From: Chromatiaceae bacterium
GTDB lineage: Bacteria; Pseudomonadota; Gammaproteobacteria; Chromatiales; Chromatiaceae
Length of the DNA stretch: 64,000 nt
NCBI GenBank assembly: GCA_019356535.1
Contig: CP037918.1
Location: 1,178,001-1,242,000 of the forward strand
Direction: 5' to 3'
Made by a program: the position numbers and the translations under genes. This document shows positions 7,922-15,797 of this stretch, in pieces. Numbering within the stretch: position 1 is the first letter of the stretch; every line of letters begins with the position of its first letter. The notes under the pieces are model-generated. The model worked only from the letters and a program-made list of their open reading frames with translations, was not told the DNA's origin and did no database searches.

Positions 7922-9329
7922 CTAGCCCGAATATGTCACCGGCCGAACAATACCCTTTACCTGAGAGGCTGAATGATCGAACTGGAAAGGCGTTATCCCC
8001 AGCCGCTCCAGCGGACTGGTCACCCCCTGACCACCCTTGTTCAATACATGCGTATAGATCATGGTGGTGGACACATCCGCGTGCCCGAGCAGTTCCTGAA
8101 CCGTGCGGATGTCACCACCTTGTTCCAACAGGTGTGTGGCGAAGGAGTGCCGTAGCGTGTGACACCCGACCCGCTTGTCGATGCCCGCCCGCGCGGCGGC
8201 ACGTTTTATTGCCCGCTGCACCGAAGACTCGTGCATATGATGCCGGCGTATCGTGCCGCTGCGAGGATCGACAGACAGGCGGGCACTGGGGAACACCCAC
8301 TGCCAACGCCATTCCCTGCTGGCATTCGGATACTTCCTCGCCAGGGCATCGGGCAGCAGGATCTCGCCGTGGCCGGCGTCCAGATCCCGCCGGTGAAGCG
8401 CCCTGACATCCTCCAGGTGCGCGCGCAGGCGATCCATCAGCGGGGCAGGGAAGGGCACCACTCGGTCCTTGCCGCCCTTGCCGTGCCGCACGGTGATCTG
8501 CCGATAGCCGAAATCGAGGTCCTGAACCCGCAACCGCAGACCCTCCATGAGCCGCATGCCGGTGCCGTACAGCAAGGGTGATGATCAGACCGGGTATGCC
8601 GTCTGCCCGTGACAGCAGGCGGCCCAGCTCTTGCACTGTCAGCACCACAGGCAACCGTTTCGGTCGCTTGGCGTGGGCGAACGGACCAAGCTCCAAGGGG
8701 CGGTCGAGAATTTGCTTGAAGTAGAAGGCGCAGGCATTCAGCGCCTGATTCTGCGTGCTTGCCGACACATTGCGTCGAACCACCAGTGCCTCCAGAAAGG
8801 TTCGAACCGTGTGTCCATCCAGCGAATCGGGGGATTCGCTTTCCGCATGCTGGCAGAGTCGTTCCAGCCATTGTAGGTAGGCCTGTTCGGTACGCCAGGA
8901 ATAGCCGCGACGTCGGATCTCGCCGATCAGGCGCCGTTTCCACGCAGGGAGATCGTCTGGGAGGGGGGCCTCCTGGCGTGCCAGTGTCGGGTGTTGCGAG
9001 GCCAGACGCCGCGCTGCGTCCCTGAGCGCCTGCCAGTCCACCTTGGACGAAGCCGGAGTGCGTGCGAAGCGGAGCAGGTGTTCCACTGCATCGATGGCTT
9101 GCAGTACCTGCCAATCCGCAAGACCTGCCTGATTACACAGGCGTTCGTGCCAGGCTTTTACCTGTGCCGCAGCGTGCTGCCGCAGAGGCATATCCGAGGA
9201 CTCGATGTATTGCCGGGCGCGCAGGCGATACCAGGGCAACTGCCTGGGCTGCACCCCCTGTGTCTTCAGATGGGCGAGGTAGCCCCTCCAAAACCTGCGG
9301 ATGTGTTCCTGTTGGTCGTCGGCATCCAT
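7922..9329 (-). pseudogene. intI: Integron integrase IntI, single frameshift
   Basis: A tyrosine recombinase split between two frames. The frame break is in the GGG run at 8576-8578: removing one base gives a continuous protein of about 468 residues, with LIITL joining [11 protein letters not shown]. Integron-specific features are present: the extra patch with [20 protein letters not shown], catalytic Arg in [22 protein letters not shown] (His-x-x-Arg), LLGHADV and the nucleophile in TMIYTHVL. The N-terminus carries about 120 residues more than typical IntI (320-340), before the usual KRRLIGEIRRRGYSWRTEQ start. It reads opposite to the cassettes, as usual for integrons. GC matches the host chromosome, unlike the cassettes. 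The lesion may be a true inactivation or a homopolymer sequencing error. Confidence 0.88.
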
Positions 9330-9829
9330 GCCATCGCCCTCTCTGTCACTGTTCTCTTACTCCGAATCGATAGAGAACTAATGTAGAACGTGTAATCGCC
9401 ATTGTCCAGCCGGTGATAGTCCGCAGCCGTCTATCACGACGGAGGCAGCATGGGTGTTTGTTGCGCCTTGGAAAAGGGCCGGTGCCTCTTGGTGCCCCAA
9501 GTCACGGGATGTGGCGGGAATCCCCTGATCGGGGAGGGGAATTGCGTCCGGATCGGCTCTGGGCTAGCCTCGGGGTGGAATTCGGGCCCAAGAACAGCGC
9601 CCGCATCCCACGAGCAGGCTGGATTTGCTGCCGGTGTGGCACCAATGCGGGCAGGTCAGCCTGAGCGAGCGACAATCCGCCTGAGTCGGGAGTGAACGAT
9701 GGCGATTGGAATATTCGGGACAAGGCAACCGGGACAGAAGCTCGCGAGAGCGACCGATCAGACCAGGACGGTGATGTGATATGACGATTCCGCCTATCAC
9801 GATGTACCGGGAATCAGCCTAAGACACTG
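9330..9829. promoter_or_regulatory. Integron leader: presumed attI and promoters
   Basis: This 500-base stretch between the divergent intI and cassette 1 has no convincing gene. An attI-type core, GTTATGT, marks the junction with the first cassette at 9829. An inverted pair GTGATAG/CTATCAC (about 9414-9438) and a third CTATCAC copy (about 9794-9800) are candidates for integrase-binding or regulator sites. The cassette promoter Pc and the intI promoter should lie here, but I cannot assign hexamers with confidence. Base composition is host-like. Confidence 0.5.
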
Positions 9830-9853
9830 TTATGTGTAAATAAAGAGAATTAA

Positions 9854-10147
9854 ATGTACGCTGTCATTTTCAGAGCAAAAGTTGCCGAGATGGATGAAGA
9901 ATATAGTCGAACTGCGGAACGAATGAGAGAGCTTGCTATTAAAAAATATGGGTGCACTGGGTTCACCTCAGTTACTGAGAATGATGAAGAGATTTCAATT
10001 TCCTATTGGAAAACTCAAGAGCAAATAAAAGCGTGGAAAAATGATGCCGAACATATCGCTGCTCAGGAGTTGGGTAAATCCAAGTGGTATAGGTGGTATA
10101 AGGTCCAAATTGTAGAGGTTGTAAGGGAGTATGAGAGCAACACATAA
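9854..10147 (+). CDS. Cassette 1: antibiotic-biosynthesis-monooxygenase (ABM) family protein
   Basis: A 97-residue protein starting MYAVIFRAKV. It has the ABM alpha/beta dimeric-barrel pattern: a beta strand at the start, helix EEYSRTAERMRELAIKK, then GCTGFTSVTE, EISISYWKT and a helix with KAWKNDAEHIAAQELG before WYRWYKVQIVEVV. The SYWKxxEQIxxWKxxxEH motif is typical of small ABM proteins that are frequent integron passengers; their substrates are usually unknown. The gene lacks a strong promoter of its own, and an A-rich leader (AAAGAGAATTAA) precedes the ATG. attC1 overlaps its stop codon. Confidence 0.78.
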   Translation: MYAVIFRAKVAEMDEEYSRTAERMRELAIKKYGCTGFTSVTENDEEISISYWKTQEQIKAWKNDAEHIAAQELGKSKWYRWYKVQIVEVVREYESNT

Positions 10148-10218
10148 CAAGTCATTCAAGTTCGCTCCCTTCGGTCGTCGGACGCGCTAACGCGCGCCGC
10201 TTAATTCAATCGTTAGGC
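10142..10218. other. attC1 recombination site
   Basis: Bounded by an ACATAAC-type core at its left end and GTTAGGC at 10212-10218. The interior folds as an imperfect palindrome with arms CATTCAAGT near 10153 and TTAATTCAAT near 10201, plus an inner GCGCGC region. It overlaps the end of the ABM gene and closes cassette 1. Confidence 0.85.
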
Positions 10219-10277
10219 GTTTAATACGCCCGGCGTCTAGCAGGGTTTTGTCCACAGGGCGTGGAGGCAATACTAAA

Positions 10278-10850
10278 ATGAAAAAAGCAATTATTAAACT
10301 CGTTTTTTTGGGATGCGTCGCCACTACAAGCTCCAATGCTTTAGCAGGTAAAAATGATTTATGTAAACAAGCAATTTATATGGCTGGTGGAGACGAAGGT
10401 TTTGCTTATGGCTATTGTAACAACTCCTCTGAGTCATCTGCATACTGGCAATGCGTCATCAACGCACTTAGGAGTTCTGGTAAACGAGGAAGTTCAAATG
10501 ATGATGTATCAGGCATTATTGGGTTTGCCAAGGGCTTTGGTTCTTGTGGAGGTGTACCTAAAATAGGAAAACTAAAAACTGACTCTATGGTATTCAATAC
10601 CGAAAATGAGATTGTACAGGGATTGATGGATCAGGGTGTATGGGAAATAAAAAAAGCTTTTTCGTCGATGGTTACCGAAAGAGAATTAAGAGTAAAAATC
10701 ATTAAAATTATAAAACTTAAAAATAGAACTTACGAAACAGAAGAGAGGGGAGAAAAAGTCATTAAGCATTATATAGATGATATTGTAGTTATTGGTGATG
10801 ACACAGGAGCAAAGTATTATGCAAGATTGTCAGACGTGATATTTAATTAA
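10278..10850 (+). CDS. Cassette 2: small secreted protein, function unknown
   Basis: A 190-residue protein with a clear signal peptide (MKKAIIKLVFLGCVATTSSN, then ALA before the likely cut). The mature part has four to five cysteines (DLCKQAIY, YGYCNNSS, WQCVINAL, FGSCGGVP) in a compact N-terminal domain that may be disulphide-bonded in the periplasm. A Lys/Ile-rich beta-strand region follows (LRVKIIKIIKLKNRTYETEE and DDIVVIGDDTG). I recognise no family. GGAGG about 10 bases upstream supports the ATG at 10278 over an in-frame upstream start at 10248. GC is about 37%, unlike the host. Confidence 0.7.
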   Translation: MKKAIIKLVFLGCVATTSSNALAGKNDLCKQAIYMAGGDEGFAYGYCNNSSESSAYWQCVINALRSSGKRGSSNDDVSGIIGFAKGFGSCGGVPKIGKLKTDSMVFNTENEIVQGLMDQGVWEIKKAFSSMVTERELRVKIIKIIKLKNRTYETEERGEKVIKHYIDDIVVIGDDTGAKYYARLSDVIFN

Positions 10851-10854
10851 GGTC

Positions 10855-10925
10855 CCCTAACAAGTAGCTTCACCTGACTGCGGTTCCGCTCCGCTCCACC
10901 GCAGCAGGTGAGCTAGTCGTTAGCA
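10855..10925. other. attC2 recombination site
   Basis: CCCTAAC at 10855-10861 and GTTAGCA at 10919-10925 form the two core sites. Inside, TAGCTTCACCTG (10865-10876) is mirrored by CAGGTGAGCTA (10905-10915) and CTGCGG by CCGCAG, giving a strong, short attC of about 71 bases. Confidence 0.9.
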
Positions 10926-10949
10926 TTAAAGAGTAAGAAGATCATTCAA

Positions 10950-11357
10950 ATGCTTGGTTTCAAATTTTATATTTATCGTCAAGGTAATGGAGGGGGAACA
11001 CCTGCTTCAATTGATTCTACATGCTTAATTCGAGTACTTAGCTTTGAGACAGGTTTAAGTGGTTTCGATTGGTTAAAAACACAAATTGATAAAAAATTAT
11101 TACTGGAATTAGGTGGGCACGGCTATCCATATAGGTATACGGGGATGGCAAAAGACGTTTTACCATACATAGAAGATATCACTGCCGATATTGACACTCA
11201 CTTAATTAGGGTAAGCTCAGAGGATGAAAGCGCTGAGCTTCCTGAGTGGATGATAATCAAAAGCACAACAGTTTCTTCGACTTCATCTATATCGGAAGCG
11301 TTGGCCAAGTTTGAACCCAAAGAGTGGATTTTAATTGAATCTTGGGATCTGAGTTAA
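10950..11357 (+). CDS. Cassette 3: hypothetical protein
   Basis: A 135-residue soluble, acidic protein starting MLGFKFYIYRQ. There is no signal peptide or membrane segment. The visible secondary structure alternates beta (GFKFYIYR, CLIRVLSFET, HLIRVSSEDE, WILIESWDL) and helix, with a central glycine-rich GGHGYPYRYTG loop. I do not recognise a family. The C-terminal PKEWILIESWDLS is well formed, so the reading frame looks intact. It is low in GC and flanked by attC2 and attC3, so it is a genuine cassette passenger. Confidence 0.68.
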   Translation: MLGFKFYIYRQGNGGGTPASIDSTCLIRVLSFETGLSGFDWLKTQIDKKLLLELGGHGYPYRYTGMAKDVLPYIEDITADIDTHLIRVSSEDESAELPEWMIIKSTTVSSTSSISEALAKFEPKEWILIESWDLS

Positions 11358-11363
11358 AATTCA

Positions 11364-11462
11364 TGCTAACAAAAGCATACACGCGGACTGCCAAAAGCGA
11401 CGTGGCTTTCGCTACGCTTCAGTCACACCGCTTTTTGTGGCCGGTGATGCTATGCGTTAGGC
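11364..11462. other. attC3 recombination site
   Basis: TGCTAAC at 11364-11370 and GTTAGGC at 11456-11462 are the cores. The arms AGCATACACGCGG and CCGGTGATGCTATGC, and the inner GCCAAAAGCG versus CGCTTTTTGTGGC, give a long imperfect hairpin of about 99 bases. Confidence 0.9.
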
Positions 11463-11481
11463 TAGGTAGAGTTGATACTAC

Positions 11482-12420
11482 ATGTTTAAGCTTATAGCCA
11501 AGAACCTGTATTTTATCCTTAGCATACTAGCTACGATTGGAGGAGTAGTCTCACTTTACCAAATATATACAGCTACAAATGAATATGATATTTCCTTGCA
11601 TATGGTCAGAAGCGACTTGGTTATTACCAATAACTCGGCTTTAGATAACCTGAAGGTTCTTTATAAAGGCAAAGAAATTGCATCTCTCTATGCAACAGCG
11701 TTAAAAATAATAAACACAGGAAGAAGGGCGCTCACAAATAAGCATATCTATAAAGCACTCCAAATAGACTTTGGCAAAGGGAATATCATATTAAATGTTT
11801 CACCTTCGGGTAAAAACGTAACATATTCCGGAAACCTTTTAGGTATTAAATGGGATTTATTAAATCCAGGCGAAAAGATAGATTTACTGGTAATGACTAC
11901 ACTGCCCCCTAATATTGAGATGCAGTATAAAATCCAAGAAATAGAAGAAATCAAGTTTGTTAATGAAATATCAGATCCTCCACTAAATAAAAGACTGAAT
12001 TCAATAGATGTGATTTGGTTGGTTCTGATTGTTGCATCGATACTGATCACAATCGATGCCATTATGTTGGTTAAAGGAGATATTAAGCTTAGTCGTATTT
12101 TTTGGCTCACGAAGAGACTAAAACATATTGAATCAATATCAGCAAAAGAATACTTAAGAGAGTTGCAAGATCTTTATAGTGAATATTACTCTTCCGTTCC
12201 AATATTGTTTGTTGCTCCAAAGCACTTGATTGATGAGTTATCTAGTGTAATAGGAAACAATCAAAATATAACTGAAAGATTGTTAGAGCAAGTAAGAATT
12301 GAGACTGTTAAGTGGGTAAGATATGGTAATTTATACAGTATCCGGTCATCAAGCATTTTTATTGGGCCGATTCTTTTTGGGTTTTGTTTTATAAAGATTT
12401 CATGGATATTGATGTCATGA
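11482..12420 (+). CDS. Cassette 4: membrane protein, function unknown
   Basis: A 312-residue protein with an N-terminal membrane helix (LYFILSILATIGGVVSLYQI, residues about 9-28), an extracytoplasmic beta-rich domain of about 140 residues, a second helix (VIWLVLIVASILITIDAIML, near residue 178), a helical cytoplasmic part and a third helix at the C-terminus (FIGPILFGFCFIKISWIL). The segment LHMVRSDLVITNNSALDNLKV and the following KIINTGRRALTNKHIY resemble a beta-sandwich sensor domain, but no family is recognised. It is one of the larger passengers in this array. GC is about 35%. Confidence 0.68.
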   Translation: MFKLIAKNLYFILSILATIGGVVSLYQIYTATNEYDISLHMVRSDLVITNNSALDNLKVLYKGKEIASLYATALKIINTGRRALTNKHIYKALQIDFGKGNIILNVSPSGKNVTYSGNLLGIKWDLLNPGEKIDLLVMTTLPPNIEMQYKIQEIEEIKFVNEISDPPLNKRLNSIDVIWLVLIVASILITIDAIMLVKGDIKLSRIFWLTKRLKHIESISAKEYLRELQDLYSEYYSSVPILFVAPKHLIDELSSVIGNNQNITERLLEQVRIETVKWVRYGNLYSIRSSSIFIGPILFGFCFIKISWILMS

Positions 12421-12421
12421 T

Positions 12422-12511
12422 GCCTAACAAATCATTCCACTTGAGGCAAAAAGCGGCGTTCCGCTATCGCTCCACTCTGCTTTTTGCGTCAAGTGAATTC
12501 AAGCGTTATAC
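12422..12511. other. attC4 recombination site
   Basis: GCCTAAC at 12422-12428 and GTTATAC at 12505-12511 are the cores. CATTCCACTTGA pairs with TCAAGTGAATTC, and GCAAAAAGC with GCTTTTTGC, in a textbook attC fold of about 90 bases. Confidence 0.92.
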
Positions 12512-12533
12512 ATAAAAAGGAATCCATAGAATA

Positions 12534-13454
12534 GTGGCAATTCCAAACTACCAAACAATCATGCTGCCGCTCCTGAAATTGGCATCCGATGGTAAGGAGC
12601 ATAAGTTCAGTCAAGCGGTTGAAGAATTGGCTGATGAATTCAATCTCTCAACTGAAGAAAGAAATGAACTTCTCCCCAGCGGAAGCCAAGCCGTTTTTAA
12701 CAATCGTGTTGGCTGGGCGCGTTCCTACCTAAAGCAAGCAGGGCTACTCGAATCGCCAAAACGAGGCTTCTTCACTATTACCCCAAAAGGAACGGAGTTG
12801 CTCGGCACAAACCCGGAAAAAATAGATATATCTGTCCTTGAGCAGTTTCCTGAATTTATCGAGTTCAAAAACCGTAAAAAGGCTAAAAGTGGAAATGAGG
12901 GGAAGGTAGAAATATCTACTGAGCGGGGGTTCGACTTAACTCCAGAGGATTCTCTAGCAGAAGCGTATAAACAGCTTCGTTCAGCTCTCGAATCAGAAAT
13001 AATCAATGCTGTTAAAGAGGCGTCGCCTTCGTTCTTTGAGCGTTTAGTTGTCGATTTGTTAGTAAAAATGGGTTATGGCGGAATCCGTCAAGATGCTGGA
13101 AAGGCACTCGGAAAGAGTGGCGATGGTGGAATTGACGGAATCATTAATGAAGATCGTCTTGGTTTGGATGTTATTTATATTCAAGCTAAGCGCTGGGAGG
13201 GTTCAGTTGGTCGCCCTGAAATACAGAAGTTTGCAGGGGCGTTGCAAGGCCAGCGTGCTAGAAAGGGCGTATTTATTACGACATCCTCGTTTACAAAAGA
13301 AGCAATAGAATATGCCTCTCTTATTGAGTCGAAAATAATTCTCATTGATGGTGAACATCTTTCGAAGATAATGGTAGAGCATAATGTTGGGGTATCTACC
13401 ATTGGCATGTACGAAGTTAAAAAACTTGATTCAGATTATTTTGATAATGAGTAA
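12534..13454 (+). CDS. mrr: Cassette 5: Mrr-family type IV restriction endonuclease
   Basis: A 306-residue protein with the two Mrr domains. The N-terminal winged-helix part runs from AIPNYQTIMLPLLKL to about residue 95 and includes VGWARSYLKQAGLLESPKRG. The C-terminal PD-(D/E)xK nuclease begins near residue 160 with FFERLVVDLLVKMGYGG. Catalytic residues are in GKSGDGGIDGII (Asp) and YIQAKRW (Gln-x-Lys), followed by IQKFAGALQGQRARKGVFIT. Mrr enzymes cut methylated DNA and can defend against phage or conjugative DNA. The start is GTG (the protein aligns from VAIPNYQ); the first ATG would remove part of the DNA-binding domain. GC is higher than in the other cassettes, about 43%. Confidence 0.9.
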   Translation: MAIPNYQTIMLPLLKLASDGKEHKFSQAVEELADEFNLSTEERNELLPSGSQAVFNNRVGWARSYLKQAGLLESPKRGFFTITPKGTELLGTNPEKIDISVLEQFPEFIEFKNRKKAKSGNEGKVEISTERGFDLTPEDSLAEAYKQLRSALESEIINAVKEASPSFFERLVVDLLVKMGYGGIRQDAGKALGKSGDGGIDGIINEDRLGLDVIYIQAKRWEGSVGRPEIQKFAGALQGQRARKGVFITTSSFTKEAIEYASLIESKIILIDGEHLSKIMVEHNVGVSTIGMYEVKKLDSDYFDNE

Positions 13455-13455
13455 T

Positions 13456-13536
13456 GTATAACAAGCGCATCGTGCCGTACAGGCAACCGCTACGCTGCGC
13501 TTCGCGGTTTCCTGCCGCGCATGCGTAACGTTATGC
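13456..13536. other. attC5 recombination site
   Basis: GTATAAC at 13456-13462 and GTTATGC at 13530-13536 are the cores. GCGCATCGTGCCG mirrors the right arm GCCGCGCATGCG, and AGGCAACCGC mirrors GCGGTTTCCT, giving an attC of about 81 bases. Confidence 0.9.
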
Positions 13537-13554
13537 AATCAACCGGGGGTTGAT

Positions 13555-14049
13555 ATGGGTGAAATCATATGGGTAGTAAAATTAATATTTGCATTCTTTT
13601 TTTGGGTAATAAGCTCCATAGCTGAATTGGCTTATATATTTTTAGATCTTTTTCCTGATGTAATAAAATGGATAATCATTATCGCCATTTTCGTGGCGAT
13701 GATTATAGATGATGAACATCCAGTTTTAAGAAAAGCAATTGGGGTGGTTTATTTTTATCTTATGGTGCGCGCTTATGTAGAACAAGAGGGAATAGAGCTT
13801 GAAGACACATCATTTAAAGGCGTCGCGTCTCATTTGCTTGATATACCAACCAATATATATGAGTACTTTGTAAATAACCCTTTCTTTTTGTTTTTAGGTG
13901 TTGTGTTTGTTGTCGTACTATTTAATGTGGCGACTGAAGAAAGTGTTTCTGAGCCTGATTATGATTATGATGAAGGTGGTTTTTCACCTAGGGAGCAAGC
14001 CGCGTTTGATGCGGCAAATAAAATTAAAGAAATAAAGAGATATTTATAA
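13555..14049 (+). CDS. Cassette 6: small membrane protein, function unknown
   Basis: A 164-residue protein with three or four hydrophobic helices: LIFAFFFWVISSIAELAYIF, VIKWIIIIAIFVAMII, a weaker one at AIGVVYFYLMVRAYV, and FFLFLGVVFVVVLFNVA. It ends in an acidic tail (SEPDYDYDEGG) and a short helix. No family is recognised. A GGGGG ribosome-binding site lies seven bases before the ATG, next to attC5. Codon use and GC (about 36%) match the other cassettes. Confidence 0.68.
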   Translation: MGEIIWVVKLIFAFFFWVISSIAELAYIFLDLFPDVIKWIIIIAIFVAMIIDDEHPVLRKAIGVVYFYLMVRAYVEQEGIELEDTSFKGVASHLLDIPTNIYEYFVNNPFFLFLGVVFVVVLFNVATEESVSEPDYDYDEGGFSPREQAAFDAANKIKEIKRYL

Positions 14050-14054
14050 TATAT

Positions 14055-14155
14055 GCATGACAAGGCCAATTCGGTGGAACCAGAAAGCTGGCATGCTGTT
14101 TTGCTGTCGCAAAAGCCACGCCATTTTTCTGGCCCGCTGATTAGCGACGTTGAAG
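14055..14155. other. attC6, degenerate recombination site
   Basis: The fold is still visible: CCAGAAAGC/TTTTTCTGG and TGGCATGCTGTTTTGC/GCAAAAGCCACGCCA form a long imperfect stem. The outer cores have drifted to GCATGAC at 14055-14061 and GTTGAAG at 14149-14155, each with mismatches to RYYYAAC and GTTRRRY. It probably recombines poorly. Confidence 0.55.
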
Positions 14156-14400
14156 TCATATCAAGCTTACTCAGGAAATTGAATTGAATTGCTAAATAAA
14201 ATTGGATTCATCAGAAATGACCTAAAAGACATTCCTGGTATCGATAAAAAGCCTTTTGGATGAATTGGTGGTTTCGGCTCCAGGGTTGGTTATGCCGTTT
14301 CATTGGGTCTTAAGGAGAAAGAAATATTCTTTTTTGGGTTATTGTAATGGGCATCTATTGGCATAGGTTGTTTGTTATGGGTTCAGATGCTTGAAAGGCA
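14156..14400 (+). pseudogene. Decayed cassette, remnant of a small membrane-protein gene
   Basis: From about 14189 one frame reads coherently as protein but carries an in-frame TGA at 14261 and TAA at 14345. Between and after the stops it gives plausible segments (NKIGFIRNDLKDIPGIDKK, GSRVGYAVSLGLKEKEIFFF, WASIGIGCLLWVQMLE), the last two hydrophobic. Composition is cassette-like until about 14395, where it becomes GC-rich. No closing attC is seen. I interpret it as the oldest, degenerating end of the array. Confidence 0.45.
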
Positions 14401-14646
14401 GCCTGTGATCCGGGACAGGATCGGGTCACCGACTCCAGCATCTACAGCAGCAAGGGGCTGGAGTTTGACCGGGTGATCCTGCTCGGCACCGGCGAGCTGG
14501 GGCAGGCGGAGGACAACCGGGCGGACCAGGCGCGCCTGCTCTACGTGGCCATGACCCGGGCCCGGGAGTGCCTGCTGGTGACCGCATCGAGCAGCAGCCC
14601 TTTCGTGGAATCGCTACAATCGCTCGCCGATCAACCGCCGGGATAG
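14401..14646 (+). pseudogene. UvrD/PcrA-type helicase, C-terminal remnant
   Basis: About 80 codons ending at a TAG at 14644-14646 encode the last helicase motifs: DSSIYSSKGLEFDRVILLG corresponds to the motif V region, and LLYVAMTRARECLLV is motif VI with its arginine finger. The fragment is GC-rich like the host but has no start codon or upstream helicase body; the sequence to its left is cassette debris. The rest of the gene was probably lost when the integron array inserted or was rearranged. The stop is four bases before mtnA, so the intact helicase was probably once in an operon with mtnA. Confidence 0.75.
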
Positions 14647-14650
14647 CCTC

Positions 14651-15715
14651 ATGCAGCTTGTTACTCTCGACCTCGATGTCACCGCCGATCACGCCATTCT
14701 CTGGCACGACGATGCCCTGCACTTGCTGGATCAGCGGGTACTGCCGCAGACGGTACGTTTCGTGCGCTGCGCGGATGCCGCCGATACCGCCGAGGCGATC
14801 CACGCCATGGTGGTGCGCGGGGCGCCGGCGATCGGTATCACCGCGGCCTACGGTGTGGCGCTGGCCGCACGGGTGCGCCATGCGGCCTCGCCGGGCAGCT
14901 GGCGCGATGCACTGGAGGCCGACCTGGAGCGACTGGCGGCGTCGCGCCCTACGGCGGTGAACCTGTTCTGGGCGCTGGATCGCGCGCGCGAGGCGCTGGA
15001 CGGCATCGGCGAGGGCGAGGACCCTTTCCCGCCGCTGCTGGCGCTGGCGCAGGGGCTGCACCAGGAAGACCGCGCCATGAACCGACGCATGGGCGAACTC
15101 GGCGCGGCGCTGATCGAGGGGCCGACCGCGGTGATCACCCACTGCAACACCGGCGGGCTGGCCACCGGCGGCCACGGCACCGCGCTGGGGGTGATCCGCT
15201 CGGCCTATGCCGCGGGGCGGATCACCGAGGTCTTCGCCGACGAGACCCGCCCCTGGCTGCAGGGCGCGCGCCTGACCGCCTGGGAGCTGGTGCGAGACCG
15301 TATCCCGGTACAGCTCATGGCCGATGGTGCAGCCGCGGCGCGCATGGCCGCCGGTGGCATCGGCTGGGTGATCGTGGGCTCGGACCGCATCGCCGCCAAC
15401 GGCGACGTGGCGAACAAGATCGGTACCTATGCCCTGGCGGTCGCGGCGCGCTACCACGGGGTGAAGTTCATGGTTGCCGCACCCACCTCCACCATCGACC
15501 CGGATACCCCCAGCGGGGCCGAGATCCCTATCGAGACCCGTGACCCGCAGGAGGTGCTGCGCTGCGGGGGGCAGCTGGTGGCGGCCGAGGGGGCAGGCGC
15601 CTGGAACCCGGTGTTCGACGTGACCCCGGCGGAACTGGTGGATGCCATCGTCACCGAGAAGGGTGTGGTCGAGCACCCGGACCGCGACAAGATCGCCGCC
15701 CTGCTGGCCGGTTAA
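14651..15715 (+). CDS. mtnA: MtnA, methylthioribose-1-phosphate isomerase
   Basis: A 354-residue enzyme of the methionine salvage pathway that isomerises 5-methylthioribose-1-phosphate to the ribulose form. The family signatures are clear: [20 protein letters not shown] near the start, the conserved cysteine in [10 protein letters not shown], the [20 protein letters not shown] block holding the catalytic Asp, and [14 protein letters not shown] followed by [11 protein letters not shown] and [20 protein letters not shown] at the end. It starts four bases after the helicase remnant. Its natural neighbour mtaD is on the far side of the integron. Confidence 0.95.
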   Translation: MQLVTLDLDVTADHAILWHDDALHLLDQRVLPQTVRFVRCADAADTAEAIHAMVVRGAPAIGITAAYGVALAARVRHAASPGSWRDALEADLERLAASRPTAVNLFWALDRAREALDGIGEGEDPFPPLLALAQGLHQEDRAMNRRMGELGAALIEGPTAVITHCNTGGLATGGHGTALGVIRSAYAAGRITEVFADETRPWLQGARLTAWELVRDRIPVQLMADGAAAARMAAGGIGWVIVGSDRIAANGDVANKIGTYALAVAARYHGVKFMVAAPTSTIDPDTPSGAEIPIETRDPQEVLRCGGQLVAAEGAGAWNPVFDVTPAELVDAIVTEKGVVEHPDRDKIAALLAG

Positions 15716-15742
15716 CTTGGATATTTCAGTCCCCTGAGATTT

Positions 15743-15775
15743 CACCCTGATAGGGTCTTGGACCCTGTCAGGGTG
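15743..15775. terminator. Strong 15-bp hairpin between convergent genes
   Basis: The bases at 15743-15757 pair with 15761-15775 with a single G-T wobble around a three-base loop. It lies between mtnA (plus) and an unknown membrane protein gene (minus). The stem is very stable but has no T-run on either side, so a terminator role is likely but not certain. Confidence 0.55.
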
Positions 15776-15797
15776 GTGATCGCACGGGCTCGTGCCC

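Larger units (their letters stand above)
7922..14400. mobile_element. Chromosomal integron between mtaD and mtnA
   Basis: The element comprises the frameshifted intI, about 500 bases of attI/promoter leader, and six AT-rich plus-strand cassettes. Each cassette has one ORF followed by an imperfect palindrome bounded by RYYYAAC and GTTRRRY core sites. It ends in a decayed seventh unit that abuts a truncated helicase tail at about 14400. The cassette ORFs differ sharply in base composition (about 35-42% GC) from the flanks. Cassette boundaries (the G of each GTT) are near 9829, 10212, 10919, 11456, 12505, 13530 and, degenerately, 14149. Confidence 0.88.
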
